DNA of 64,000 nucleotides. It comes from an uncultured Campylobacter sp. (GTDB lineage Bacteria; Campylobacterota; Campylobacteria; Campylobacterales; Campylobacteraceae). The translations under genes were made by a program, and so were the position numbers. Where the stretch lies: assembly GCF_905373215.1 (NCBI RefSeq), contig NZ_CAJPRT010000003.1, positions 82,653 to 146,652 on the forward strand, written 5' to 3'. Positions 1-9,305 of the stretch are shown here, in pieces (position 1 is the first letter of the stretch; each line of letters starts with the position of its first letter). Under the pieces are notes generated by a model. That model made no database searches. It saw only the letters and a program-made list of their open reading frames with translations, and had not been told where the DNA came from.

Positions 1-650
1 GCAGGTGTGCCTGAGCATCTATCGACATTATCGCATACGCCGTCGTTATCTGCGTCTTTGCAGCCTGTAGGAGCCGGAGCGGCAGCTGGGGCTGCGTCAG
101 CATATCTCTTGCCAAAATCAACTGCAAAACCTAGAGTATAGAATAATACGTGGTTGCCGTCGTCAAATCTGATAGCATCGCGTGCTTCAAGTTTTGTAGC
201 AAAATTGTCGGTAATATAGTATTTTAGACCCAAGCCGTATTGACCGAAGCCGCTATCTTGATCGCCATCGTTGTAAACGTCTTTAGTGTAATCCATATAT
301 CCAAGACCTAGCAAGCCGTATAATTTGAAATTATCGGTGAAATTTACCAAATCTTTTACAGCATTGATGTGATAATATTTAGCGTCAGGCTTATCGTTGC
401 CTACTCTGTGAGCTAAATCCTCTACGCCAATATTGCGAGAGTAATCAAAACCAACCTCTACTTGATCGATAAACGAATCTTGTAAATTTTTGGCAAGACG
501 TAGACCGAACATAAAATTCGAATCCAAATCCATATTACCCTCATGAGTCATTCCGCCAATAGTAGGGGTGATCTCCCAGTGATAATCAGCATCGCTAGCG
601 AACAATGCGCCGGATGCACACAAGCTTAATGCAAGTAGAACTTTCTTCAT
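1..650 (-). CDS. cadF: CadF/OmpA-like outer-membrane adhesin, C-terminus beyond the window
   Basis: The N-terminus is a signal peptide (MKKVLLALSLCASGALFA). An eight-strand OmpA-type barrel follows, resembling C. jejuni CadF (EITPTIGG, NVLFYTLGF-like strands), then an Ala/Pro hinge and a thrombospondin type-3 calcium motif (DADNDGVCDNVDRC). The C-terminal peptidoglycan-binding OmpA domain lies outside the window. In C. jejuni CadF is an outer-membrane protein that binds fibronectin, and it sits next to rpsI, rplM and the addAB genes as here. The start is fixed by an AAAGGA site 7 bases upstream of the ATG. The segment corresponding to the C. jejuni FRLS fibronectin motif reads YYIT, so binding should not be assumed. 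OprF-like porin is the alternative name. Confidence 0.85.
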   Translation of the reverse strand, partial: MKKVLLALSLCASGALFASDADYHWEITPTIGGMTHEGNMDLDSNFMFGLRLAKNLQDSFIDQVEVGFDYSRNIGVEDLAHRVGNDKPDAKYYHINAVKDLVNFTDNFKLYGLLGLGYMDYTKDVYNDGDQDSGFGQYGLGLKYYITDNFATKLEARDAIRFDDGNHVLFYTLGFAVDFGKRYADAAPAAAPAPTGCKDADNDGVCDNVDRCSGTP

Positions 651-670
651 TAAACATCCTTTCAAATAAA

Positions 671-676
671 GTTATA
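671..676 (-). promoter_or_regulatory. candidate -10 box of cadF
   Basis: On the minus strand this reads TATAAC, five of six matches to TATAAT, about 20 bases upstream of the cadF ATG. The surrounding 100 bases are AT-rich with two ACAAATTTGT-like palindromic words further upstream. No clear -35 box is seen, which is usual for Campylobacter sigma-70 promoters. Confidence 0.35.
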
Positions 677-749
677 ATTCGATATTACCATAAAATTTTT
701 AAAGAATTTACAAATTTGCGACAATTTTGCCACAAATTTGTAAAAAACA

Positions 750-1139
750 TTATCTCTTAGAGAACTGTGGACTTCTACGCGCTTTGCGGCGACCGAATTT
801 CTTTCGCTCAACCACGCGGCTATCGCGAGTTAGCAGACCTTTTGGCTTAAGAGCCGCCCTAAAATCTTTGTCCATCGCGGCAAGCGCTTTTGAAATTCCG
901 TGCTTTAGCGCATCCGCTTGAGCCGAATATCCGCCGCCCAAAGTCTGTGCAGTGATATCCATCGAGGTCTCTTGTTTAGTCGCCAAAAGCGGCTGAACGA
1001 CTCTTAGCTTAATCGCTTCGTGACCGCCTAGCCAGGTGTTTAGATCCATGCCGTTTACTACGATTTTGCCGCTTCCCGGTTTTACCCAAACCTTAGCTAC
1101 GGCAGTTTTTCTCTTTCCGGTTGCATAAATTGTCGCCAT
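750..1139 (-). CDS. rpsI: 30S ribosomal protein S9
   Basis: The 129-residue protein has the normal S9 length. It begins MATIYATGKRKTAVAKV and ends in the basic tail GRRKARRSPQFSKR, which reaches toward the P-site tRNA in the 30S subunit. It lies two bases downstream of rplM, the ancient rplM-rpsI pair, and is almost certainly cotranscribed with it from the promoter upstream of rplM. Nothing in the sequence is abnormal. Confidence 0.98.
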   Translation of the reverse strand: MATIYATGKRKTAVAKVWVKPGSGKIVVNGMDLNTWLGGHEAIKLRVVQPLLATKQETSMDITAQTLGGGYSAQADALKHGISKALAAMDKDFRAALKPKGLLTRDSRVVERKKFGRRKARRSPQFSKR

Positions 1140-1141
1140 GA

Positions 1142-1567
1142 TTATTTTCCTTTTTTAGTTGTTTGCGCAGTATGAGGGTGCTCGCCGCCTTCATATACGA
1201 ATAGCTTTTTGATCATCGCCTTGCCGAGCTTCGTCTTAGGAAGCATACCGCGAACCGCAAGCCTGTAGAGCTTTGCGGGATTATTTTTAAGCAGGTCTTG
1301 AAATTTCACGCTCTTTACGCTTCCGAAATAGCCCGAGTAGCTGTGATAAAGTTTATCGTCGCCTTTGTTATTGCCGGTAAATACGGCTTTTGAAGCGTTG
1401 ATGATAACGACGTAATCTCCGCAATCCACGTTTGGAGTATAGCTTGGTTTGTGTTTGCCGCGTAGCAATACGGCGACTTCGGTAAGCATCCTACCGAATC
1501 TTTTGTCGGTCGCGTCGATAACGACCCAGTCGCGCTTAACTTCGCTAGGCTTTGTAATTTCTGTCAT
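1142..1567 (-). CDS. rplM: 50S ribosomal protein L13
   Basis: This 141-residue protein has family length and motifs: WVVIDATDKRFGR near the start, the LLRGKHKPSYTPNVDCGD block and the VRGMLPKTKLG block. L13 is an early-assembling 50S protein. It is the first gene of the rplM-rpsI operon, with a clean TATAAT box about 30 bases upstream of the ATG. Order and strand match C. jejuni. Confidence 0.98.
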   Translation of the reverse strand: MTEITKPSEVKRDWVVIDATDKRFGRMLTEVAVLLRGKHKPSYTPNVDCGDYVVIINASKAVFTGNNKGDDKLYHSYSGYFGSVKSVKFQDLLKNNPAKLYRLAVRGMLPKTKLGKAMIKKLFVYEGGEHPHTAQTTKKGK

Positions 1568-1597
1568 GGTTTCCGCCTTATTAAAATTTGAGCTGTG

Positions 1598-1603
1598 ATT
1601 ATA
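1598..1603 (-). promoter_or_regulatory. -10 box of the rplM-rpsI operon
   Basis: The minus strand reads TATAAT exactly, preceded by TATA, 31 bases upstream of the rplM ATG. Transcription would start about 20 bases before the coding region. The spacer to addA (1568-1682) holds no gene. Confidence 0.75.
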
Positions 1604-1682
1604 TAGAAATATCCTTACGTATAGCTTAATTTAAGCTATCTTTAATCTATCTGCGCTCAAATTTTATCTAAGCTTTAAAATT

Positions 1683-4601
1683 TTATCCCTCCTCATTTAC
1701 TTCGATCAGCCTAGCGCCCGCAGCTTCGAGAGTCAGCACGAAGGCGCGCACTCGCGCATGCGGATAAAACTCGCGGATCACGCTTTTATATCGCGCCACT
1801 TGAGCTTTGTTTTGCGCGAGGTATTTTTCGGAGCTTTTGTAATCAAAAAGCAAAATTTCATCCTGCCTAAAGCATGCCAGATCTACGCGCAAAAGATCAC
1901 CCTCCGCGCTTTTAATTGGCATCTCTTTATAAGCTTGAGCGCCTCTTATCAGAGCTAAAAATTCCTCGTTTTTGCTTAGTCCTAGCGCCCGCGCCGCGAT
2001 ATTTTCAAAATCTGCATCGTTTAAAAATTTAGCGTAGCGACCTCTTGCCAGGCTTACTCCTCGTAAAATTTCATCTGCAGCAAAGCCTTCGCTCATCTCC
2101 AGAGCATAGTGCAGCGCCTCGCCGAAATATATCGCGCTTAGCGCCTCCGTTTCGCCGCCGCTAGCCTTTTCTTGCGCGCCTTGAGGCTCGCCCGCTACGA
2201 GCGCGATCTTTTTTTGCGGCGGCTGCTCTTCTGATTTTACGGAGCTTGGAATTACGTAGCCGTATTGAAAATCCGGTATATCCAGCCACTCCACGACGCC
2301 CGCACCCTTGGTCTTTTTAGCGTAAGGCGAAAAAAAGCTATAATTGTATTGATCTATTTTTGCCTCGGAGCGTTTTACGATGATGAGCGAGCGTTCGGCG
2401 CGGGTAAATGCCACATAGAGCTTATTTATATCCTCTTCATGCGCAGAGCGATCGTTTTCATCCATTAATGCTGCAAATTCCGTATCCAGGCTCTTTCTGC
2501 TCGCAAATTTATAAAAAATTCTCCACTTATGCGTGGCAAAATCATAGTCCGTCGCGAGCTTTGAGCTCTCGCCCCGGTTTTTTCCTCCGATGCGGTCGCA
2601 AACGATTACGTGCGGGAACTGAAGCCCCTTGGACTTATGCACAGTCATAATTTTAATGCCGCTTTGTTCCTTGGCAAATACCTCCGTTTCGTCGTTTGCA
2701 AACAGATACTCGCTAAAACTATTAAATTTTGCCAGCGTCTCAAAAAATAGCAGCAGATCCGGATCGACAAAATTTAATTTCAGCGAGCTAGCTATAAATT
2801 CTGCCGTTTTTTGCGCATTTTTATGCAAATCGACCGCTATCTTTTTAAGCCGCCTACCCAAAATCACTTCGGCGTTTCGCAGATAAATTTCATCGCCACC
2901 TACGCAAAATTTCGCGTACTGAATTACGGCATTTACCTGCTCGCTGCAACGCAGAGCCTTATTTGAGCCGCTACACACCTCGCAGAATTCTGATAGCATC
3001 TCTTTTAGCGCGCTTACATGCTCGTTTTTCCAGCATAAAATCGCGATATCATCAGCTCTTATACCGCACTCCTCAACAAGTCTGCGCGCTTGCTCCGCAG
3101 CCCCCTTTAGCACGTCGTCGTATGAAAATGCCGCTACGTAGCCGTAATCGTCGCTTTGTACCTCAAATAGCGGCATTTGCGGATGGGAAAGCGGATAGTC
3201 CTTGATTTTTTGCAGCACCGAAGCAGGCAGATCGCTATCTAGCTTATTTGCTGCGATTTGATCTTCATAAGACGCAAATTTATCGCGCAAGATCTCATTT
3301 ACAAATTTTACAATGAGTTTCAAGCTGCGATAATTGCGCGGCAGACTCTGCGTTTTGATTTGACTAAACTGCTCGCGCAAAATATCAAAAATTTTTCTCT
3401 CTGCGCCGCGAAATTTATAGATGCTCTGTTTTTTATCGCCTACGTAAAAAAAACTACCGCAGCACTCCTTCACCCCTTTGCCAGCAAGCGCTTCAGAGAT
3501 TAGCGGCAGCATGATTTCATACTGGCAAATGTCGGTATCTTGGAATTCGTCGATTAAAATATGCGTGATTTTAGAATCGAGCCTGAAATACAAAAGCTCG
3601 CGGTTGCCCTGCAATGCCTCTGCGCTTGGATTTAACAACGAGTGCACGGCTGCGGTGACATCGCCGAATGTAAGCTTGCCGCTTTTGCGCTGCACTGATT
3701 TAAGCGCTTCGGCATAAATTTTAATTAGTCCTGCCAGCTTAGCCGCATATGTCGCATCCATCCACGCTATTTCGCGAGCTATGGCGTCTTTTAGCCTTGC
3801 TAGCTCGCCGTCAAGATGCGAAATTTTTTTAAGCTGTGAGCGCGGATAATCGAAACTACCGTTGGCAAGAGCCGAAAGAATGAAACCAGAGGATAATTTT
3901 GACAAATCGCTAACAGGGCTTAGCCCATTTACGGCTCCCGCGCTTACGCCCGCATCTCTCGCCGCTTTTTGCAAGTGGGATAAAATTTCATTTATCTCTG
4001 CTAGCGCGGAGCTTGCAGGAAGCGTGGGCGGATTTATGCTTATATCGCCTCTCCAAATGCTTTGCAAGCTATTTAGAAACTCGCCCTTTGTCATTCCTGA
4101 GTCGCTTACGTAGTCCACGACCTCTCTTAATAGCGCTTCGTTTTTACAAATCGCGCCTAAAAACGCCGCCTGCTGCACGCCTAGTATGCTTTCGTCGTTT
4201 TCAAAGCTTGGATCGATGCCGCTGTTTAGCGCAAAAGAGCGCAGAGCTTTTGCAAAAAACGCATCGAAGGTAAAGACGTTTAGGCTCTCGCTTAAAAATT
4301 TAGGCAGTAGGCGCTGTTGCGCTGCCAAAACCTCATCCACGCTTAGCCCTAAATCAGCACAAATCTGCTCCAGCTCGGCGCTAGGCTTTAACGAACCATC
4401 CTGCAAAAGCAGCAAATTTTGAAATTTCTCCACGATGCGCGTTTTCATCTCAGCAGCAGCTTTTTTGGTGAAGGTAAGCGCTAAAATTTCATTGATCGGT
4501 TCGCCCTTCAGCACCAGCTCGATGAACCTCACTGCGAGATTGAAGGTCTTGCCGCTGCCTGCGCTTGCTTCAAGCGCCAGATAATTTTCAAATTTTGCCA
4601 T
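1683..4601 (-). CDS. addA: AddA-type helicase/nuclease (RecB-like), 972 aa
   Basis: This is the UvrD/PcrA-family helicase-nuclease subunit of AddAB, which resects double-strand breaks for RecA. The helicase motifs appear in order: Walker A ASAGSGKT near residue 15, DEFQDTD, GDKKQSIYKFRGA, MTVHKSKGLQFPHV and YVAFTRAERS. The C-terminus carries the PD-(D/E)XK nuclease signature LLFDYKSSEKYL. I chose the ATG at 4601 (MAKFENYLALEAS) because AAGGGG lies upstream and the Walker A then falls at the usual depth; a longer reading adds 29 unconvincing basic residues. It overlaps the end of addB by 14 bases, so the two are translationally coupled. Confidence 0.92.
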   Translation of the reverse strand: MAKFENYLALEASAGSGKTFNLAVRFIELVLKGEPINEILALTFTKKAAAEMKTRIVEKFQNLLLLQDGSLKPSAELEQICADLGLSVDEVLAAQQRLLPKFLSESLNVFTFDAFFAKALRSFALNSGIDPSFENDESILGVQQAAFLGAICKNEALLREVVDYVSDSGMTKGEFLNSLQSIWRGDISINPPTLPASSALAEINEILSHLQKAARDAGVSAGAVNGLSPVSDLSKLSSGFILSALANGSFDYPRSQLKKISHLDGELARLKDAIAREIAWMDATYAAKLAGLIKIYAEALKSVQRKSGKLTFGDVTAAVHSLLNPSAEALQGNRELLYFRLDSKITHILIDEFQDTDICQYEIMLPLISEALAGKGVKECCGSFFYVGDKKQSIYKFRGAERKIFDILREQFSQIKTQSLPRNYRSLKLIVKFVNEILRDKFASYEDQIAANKLDSDLPASVLQKIKDYPLSHPQMPLFEVQSDDYGYVAAFSYDDVLKGAAEQARRLVEECGIRADDIAILCWKNEHVSALKEMLSEFCEVCSGSNKALRCSEQVNAVIQYAKFCVGGDEIYLRNAEVILGRRLKKIAVDLHKNAQKTAEFIASSLKLNFVDPDLLLFFETLAKFNSFSEYLFANDETEVFAKEQSGIKIMTVHKSKGLQFPHVIVCDRIGGKNRGESSKLATDYDFATHKWRIFYKFASRKSLDTEFAALMDENDRSAHEEDINKLYVAFTRAERSLIIVKRSEAKIDQYNYSFFSPYAKKTKGAGVVEWLDIPDFQYGYVIPSSVKSEEQPPQKKIALVAGEPQGAQEKASGGETEALSAIYFGEALHYALEMSEGFAADEILRGVSLARGRYAKFLNDADFENIAARALGLSKNEEFLALIRGAQAYKEMPIKSAEGDLLRVDLACFRQDEILLFDYKSSEKYLAQNKAQVARYKSVIREFYPHARVRAFVLTLEAAGARLIEVNEEG

Positions 4602-7497
4602 CGATCTGCCCCTTGCAAATGATTTTATAATCGCAGTATTCGCAGCTTTGCACCGCCTCCGTGCGCGTAAAAGCAACCTCGCTTGCAAATTCCTTGCCGA
4701 TAGAGCTTAGCGTCTCGCGTAGATTTTCTAAGCTAGGCGTTTTGTCGCCAGGAGCTGCAAACGCGCAGTCTTTTAGCGATAGATAGGCGCATTCGCACTC
4801 CTGGGCTAAAAGCGCGCGATAAAACGTAAGCTGGAATTTTTCCATATGTTTTTTAGCTGAACCACGTTTGTAATCTATGATGAACTTCCGCCCCGTCTTG
4901 TCTTCGTCGATGCGGTCGATCCGCCCGCTCAGCCGTACTCCGTCAAGCTCGCCTTTTAGCGATACTTCGCTACCGCTAAAGCTCCAAATTTGCTCATGCC
5001 CTTCTAAAAGCCCAGCTAGCTTTTCTACCGATTTTAGTTCAAGCTCCGCATCAAAGCGCGCGATGCCCGCTTCTCGCGCAAGCTGCGAATAAATAGAGCG
5101 GAATTTTTCCATGCTAAATTTTATCCCCGCTCGCTCATATAAACGCTGAAAACTCGTATGTAAAATTTTGCCCAAAAGCGCATTATCCTCGCCAAATTTT
5201 AGCCCCTCCTTCAGCCCGAAAACGTAGCGGTAATAATACTTCCTCTTGCATTCTAAAAACGTATCCAGCCGCGAAAACGATAGCTCCTCGGCAAAAAAAT
5301 CATGGCGAGCCACGGGATCTTCTTGTCCGCATAAGGCGGGCTTAAATTCCTCTCGCCCAAAAAGCCGCAAATAATCCTCCTGCGAAAATTCCGCGTCTTG
5401 TCGCACTTCAAAGCTTTTCAAAAACCGCGAAGGCAGTTTCTCGACGCTTTGCAGATAGCAAATCGCGCTTTTTTTAGCGCCTCTTAGCAAGCCGTCGTAG
5501 TAAAATCTTTGTAAATTTTCGCGATCTGTGTGGCTGATAAGCCCTGCTCTAGCGCGCAAAGCGGAGTTTAAAAACATCTCTCCGCTACTGCGCTTAGGCA
5601 CTAGATCATCGTTAAAATCGGGGATTATCACGCCGTCAAATTGTAGCCCACGGCTCTCTAAAAGTCCCATTACCGTGACCTTTCCGCCACGAACATCATC
5701 GAGCTTAATGCGCGAAATTTCTAACAAAAAAAGATCGATCAGATTGCCCAAGCTTAGGTTTTCGTCCTTAAATTTTCGAAGTAAAATTTTAATTAGATAT
5801 AGCGGCTCTTTTAGCTTTTCTTGCAGCAGCGCGTCGCTAATTTTAGGCAAACAGGCGAGCTTGGCAATTAGCGCCTCGAAATGCTCGAAGCTTACTTGCT
5901 TTGCAAAATCGCGTGCGAACTCGCCAAAAAGCGCCTCATCAACGCCCACACTCGCAAAAAACAGATCAAGCTCCTGTGGGTTTGGGCGCTGCGGATACTC
6001 ATCTGCGCCCTCGCATATTTTAGAGCGCCTAAAGCGATCGCGCCGCTCAGGGCTTTTTGAATACCCATCTTCTTCCTCAAGCTCTATATGCTCCAGTTGC
6101 ATAGAGTATCGTAGGCTCTCTTGCTGCTTTAAAAGCTCCTGCCGTTTTGCGCTAACCGAATAATCGGGCTGCTGCGTACACTCCAAGGACTCTTGAAACT
6201 CTGCAAGATCTAGCGAAAGGCTTTGCTCTTCCGCGCTATGCGTGCGTTCCCCTGAAATTTCGTGTAGAATTTCAAAATTTTCCGTATTTTCAAACTCTCG
6301 CGCAGACATAAAATTTAAATCCGTTTTAGAATTTGAAAAAATTTCGCAATCAAACGCAAAATTTTGCTGTGCGAAATTTTGCGAAATAGAATTCTCCGAA
6401 GCGAAATTCCCTAGCGCTAAATTTTGCTGTACCGCGGAATCCTTTGTATCCAAAAATCCTCCATCCGGGCTTTTAATTGCGTGGTAATCTACGCCAAATT
6501 TCGGCATGCGTGCTTCTTTTAAGCACTGCGAAATTTTCTCTAGCGTTACGTAAAATAGGCTATCTTTAAGCTTCTCGCCCATCGCGAAATTTAGCATGCG
6601 GTGTGAGCTGCGAGCCCTTGCGATGCGCTCGTCGTAAAGCCGCAGTGTGCCGGCAAAGCTCTCGTCGGGCAAAATTACCGCGATGCGCTCCGGCGCGATG
6701 CCCGCGCGCACGAAGGATGAAATTTTTTCAAAAACATAGCTCGCCTGCAAGCTTCGCAGCTCAAAGCCTCTACACACAACCGCTCCGCCCACGCTTAGCA
6801 GCCCTCGGCTTAGAATTTCACCCGTACCAAGATTTACGCGGTATGCAAAACCTAACTCTAGGCTTATGCCGCAAAGCTCCTCCACTGCGCGCACGGGCTT
6901 AGAATTTAAAGTCGTGGCTCTAAAGCTCAGTACGACCTCGCTAAGCTCTGCAGCGCGCTTAAAAACCTCGAACTCAAATGCGCTGGGATTGCCGTCGATG
7001 TTGATTTCTATCCGCTCAAATCCGCGCAGATAGGACTCGTTTAGCTCATAAAGCGCGGGCAGCGTGATCTCGTCGTAAAATCCATGCTCGCGCAAAATCC
7101 TTGCATACGCCCTCGCTAGCTCTCGCAGAATTTCAAAATGCTCGGCGTACCACGCGTAGGTGTCGCTAAGATCGAGCGCATCGATACTCACGCGCTCCGT
7201 CGCAAGCTCCTTGAAAAAACCGAAAAGATACTCGCGGTTGCGCATAAACTCGTAAAGCTCACTAGGGAATTTAAGCCTCTCGCCTGCGCGCTTGCTCTCG
7301 TTTACCGCCTGCTTCATAAAAAGCGCGCGATCTATCTCGCCGCAAGCGACAAGATCCGGTACAAAAAGCGCCTTTTCGTAGAATTCCGCCAAAGTAATCC
7401 TAGGCGCCAGCACGCCGCCGCTCTCGTTTTGCAGCGCCGCGCGTAGCGCACGCGAGCTGGTGTAGACAAAGAGATTTTTAGAGGGCAAATTTTTCAA
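4588..7497 (-). CDS. addB: AddB-type exonuclease subunit, 969 aa
   Basis: This is the second subunit of AddAB, with an N-terminal inactive helicase-like region and a C-terminal nuclease. The nuclease Asp-Tyr-Lys (FIIDYKRGS) is visible. So are the cysteines that bind the AddB iron-sulphur cluster: FLECKRKYYYRYV before the nuclease, and CEYCDYKIIC near the end. The start is a TTG at 7497 with AAAGGA 8 bases upstream; in-frame extension to 7551 has no ribosome site. Residues about 342-502 are an atypical Ser/Asn/Gln/Glu-rich insertion (for example QNLALGNFASENS) made of repeated AAATT(T/C) words, between helicase-like blocks. It looks like an inserted disordered loop. Confidence 0.9.
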   Translation of the reverse strand: MKNLPSKNLFVYTSSRALRAALQNESGGVLAPRITLAEFYEKALFVPDLVACGEIDRALFMKQAVNESKRAGERLKFPSELYEFMRNREYLFGFFKELATERVSIDALDLSDTYAWYAEHFEILRELARAYARILREHGFYDEITLPALYELNESYLRGFERIEINIDGNPSAFEFEVFKRAAELSEVVLSFRATTLNSKPVRAVEELCGISLELGFAYRVNLGTGEILSRGLLSVGGAVVCRGFELRSLQASYVFEKISSFVRAGIAPERIAVILPDESFAGTLRLYDERIARARSSHRMLNFAMGEKLKDSLFYVTLEKISQCLKEARMPKFGVDYHAIKSPDGGFLDTKDSAVQQNLALGNFASENSISQNFAQQNFAFDCEIFSNSKTDLNFMSAREFENTENFEILHEISGERTHSAEEQSLSLDLAEFQESLECTQQPDYSVSAKRQELLKQQESLRYSMQLEHIELEEEDGYSKSPERRDRFRRSKICEGADEYPQRPNPQELDLFFASVGVDEALFGEFARDFAKQVSFEHFEALIAKLACLPKISDALLQEKLKEPLYLIKILLRKFKDENLSLGNLIDLFLLEISRIKLDDVRGGKVTVMGLLESRGLQFDGVIIPDFNDDLVPKRSSGEMFLNSALRARAGLISHTDRENLQRFYYDGLLRGAKKSAICYLQSVEKLPSRFLKSFEVRQDAEFSQEDYLRLFGREEFKPALCGQEDPVARHDFFAEELSFSRLDTFLECKRKYYYRYVFGLKEGLKFGEDNALLGKILHTSFQRLYERAGIKFSMEKFRSIYSQLAREAGIARFDAELELKSVEKLAGLLEGHEQIWSFSGSEVSLKGELDGVRLSGRIDRIDEDKTGRKFIIDYKRGSAKKHMEKFQLTFYRALLAQECECAYLSLKDCAFAAPGDKTPSLENLRETLSSIGKEFASEVAFTRTEAVQSCEYCDYKIICKGQIDGKI

Positions 7498-7773
7498 AAC
7501 AAATCCTTTAGAGCGATTCGCAGAACGCGGAATTTTGCGATATTTTAGCAAGAAATTTTTAGTTTGGGCTTTTAAGCAAAGAAGTTTTTAAAAAGCTTGA
7601 GAGGCTAAATTTTATCAAGTCAAATTTAGTAAGTTGGATGAGCGTAAAATTTTAATCTGTGGCGCTCTGAGCGCGGAAATATGCCTCGCTACACATTATG
7701 TCGCGACATATTTCGACGCAAAATTTTACGAGTGGATTCCGTAAATTACAAAGCGGCAAAAACGCGACGGAAT

Positions 7774-8457
7774 TTAAGCAGGCTCAAGCTCGATCTTGTA
7801 TCCCAGGCTCGGGACGTTTTTTATGATTTCGCCTCCCACTTTATCGCGGATACGCTTGACGAAGGTGCGAAGCGCCGTATCGCTCACGGCCCCTTCGGTC
7901 CAGACGTAACGCTTGATCTCCTCGTAAAGCACCAGCTCGCCCACGCGACTGGCTAGCAGCGAGACAAAAGAAAGCTCCTTTTTAGTAAGCACGATCTGCT
8001 CGCCATCCTTCAGTAAAATACGGCGAAGCCCGTCAAATACGTAGCCCGCACCCATATTTACGACTCGTACCGAGTCCAGCTTAGACTTCATCAGCGCACT
8101 TATCTCTAGCACAAATGCGGCGATATCTACCGGCTTAAAGTAATACCGCTCGACGCCAATCTCCATAACGCCTTTTAGCTGCTCCTCCCTACCGAAGCCG
8201 CTAAGCACCACGATAGGGGCATGTGGAAAGATCTGCTTAATCTGACGTATCATCGCTAACCCATCCTCGATCGGCATTAGAATGTCGGTAATGACGAGAT
8301 TGGGGCTAAATTTTTTGAATTTTTTCACACCTTCAAGCCCGTTTTGGGCATTGTAAACGTTATTAAAAATACCCTCAAACGCCTTATGCAGCGAGGCTAG
8401 TAATTTAGTATCATCCTCGACTAGCAAGACGTCCAGCTCTTTTAAAGCGCAGCTCAT
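7774..8457 (-). CDS. OmpR/PhoB-type response regulator, orphan
   Basis: The 227-residue protein has a receiver domain (acidic pair DD at 15-16, phosphoacceptor Asp58 in NLVITDILMP, switch Lys in YYFKPVD). A C-terminal winged helix follows (LTKKELSFVSLLAS, TLRTFVKRIRDK, VPSLGYKI). It should bind DNA as a transcription factor when phosphorylated. No histidine kinase lies beside it, and both sides are poor in genes (276 bases and about 850 bases). It therefore appears to be a single-gene unit with its sensor elsewhere or absent. I do not recognise the exact orthologue or its targets. Confidence 0.9.
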   Translation of the reverse strand: MSCALKELDVLLVEDDTKLLASLHKAFEGIFNNVYNAQNGLEGVKKFKKFSPNLVITDILMPIEDGLAMIRQIKQIFPHAPIVVLSGFGREEQLKGVMEIGVERYYFKPVDIAAFVLEISALMKSKLDSVRVVNMGAGYVFDGLRRILLKDGEQIVLTKKELSFVSLLASRVGELVLYEEIKRYVWTEGAVSDTALRTFVKRIRDKVGGEIIKNVPSLGYKIELEPA

Positions 8458-9305
8458 AGCAGACCCCTAAGGCGAAATTTCAAACGAAATTCTTTCAAAT
8501 TTTCTCTTTTATTGAGCTTAAAATAATGTTAAGTTAAAAATTTAATTTCATAAAGTAACACAACTCTTATTTTAGGTCAAATATGGGCGGGATTAAAAAA
8601 GAAGCGTGGATAAAAACCACACCATAGGAATGGGCAAAATTTAAAGTGATGCGGGCTAAATCTTATCGGTACGAAAGAGATTTAATAACGGCTGAAAGTA
8701 AAATTTTAAAGCTGGCGCAGGTAAAATTTCACTACGCGACGGGGCAGAATTTTATTTTAGACAGACGATCTTTAGCGAGCAATAAAAACGGCGCCGATAA
8801 GGTTTTAGTAGGTAAACGGCGCTAGAAAAAATTCTACGGGCGGCAAAGCGTTTATTGGTATAACTTTGCAGCAACAAGACGGCTCGTCAAATTTAAAGGG
8901 CTTGAAGCCATGCGAAATGTACCGCAGGATCGATCTGTTTTGAAAGGGCTAAGTGCGCCAAGTCCAATTTTTAAATTTAAAACGCATGAAATTTAGCTGC
9001 GAGCTTAGAAGTTATACGGACACGAAATCGCACGAATAAAAAGCATGCGGCGCGCAGCCGGTTTAAATTTAAAACCTCGACTAGCACAGATCGCTTCATA
9101 CAAAAACCGCTTAATCCAAAATCACTGCGGCAATCCTTAGTTCGCAAAAGCGCGCTTTGCGTACCGCTCCAGCCTGCAATTATCCAGGCTGCGACGAGCT
9201 TTAAATTTACGACGCAAAGACCGCATTAAAATTTAAAGCTTGCCGTAAATTTAAAATTTTACCGCAGGGTCGCGGTAAAATTTCATGCGGGCAAAATTTT
9301 AAAAA
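8458..9305 (-). other. gene-free stretch of about 850 bp
   Basis: No open frame longer than about 60 codons with a ribosome site is present on either strand, and I see no tRNA, rRNA or known small-RNA signature. The sequence is peppered with AAATTT, TAAAATTT and TAAATTTAAA words. A perfect stem-loop near 9254-9283 lies downstream of carA. No remnant of a recognisable gene was found by eye. Confidence 0.6.
9254..9283 (-). terminator. stem-loop downstream of carA
   Basis: A perfect 12-base stem (arms AAATTTTACCGC and its complement) encloses a 6-base loop, 22 bases past the carA stop. The 3' arm runs into an A/T-rich tract on both strands, so it could act in either direction. It is a plausible intrinsic terminator for purA-carA transcription, though the U-tract is not pure. 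Confidence 0.55.

Noticed and set aside
5528..6163. 211-codon open frame antisense to addB
   Set aside because: It is Ser-rich mirror translation of addB, with no ribosome site or family resemblance.
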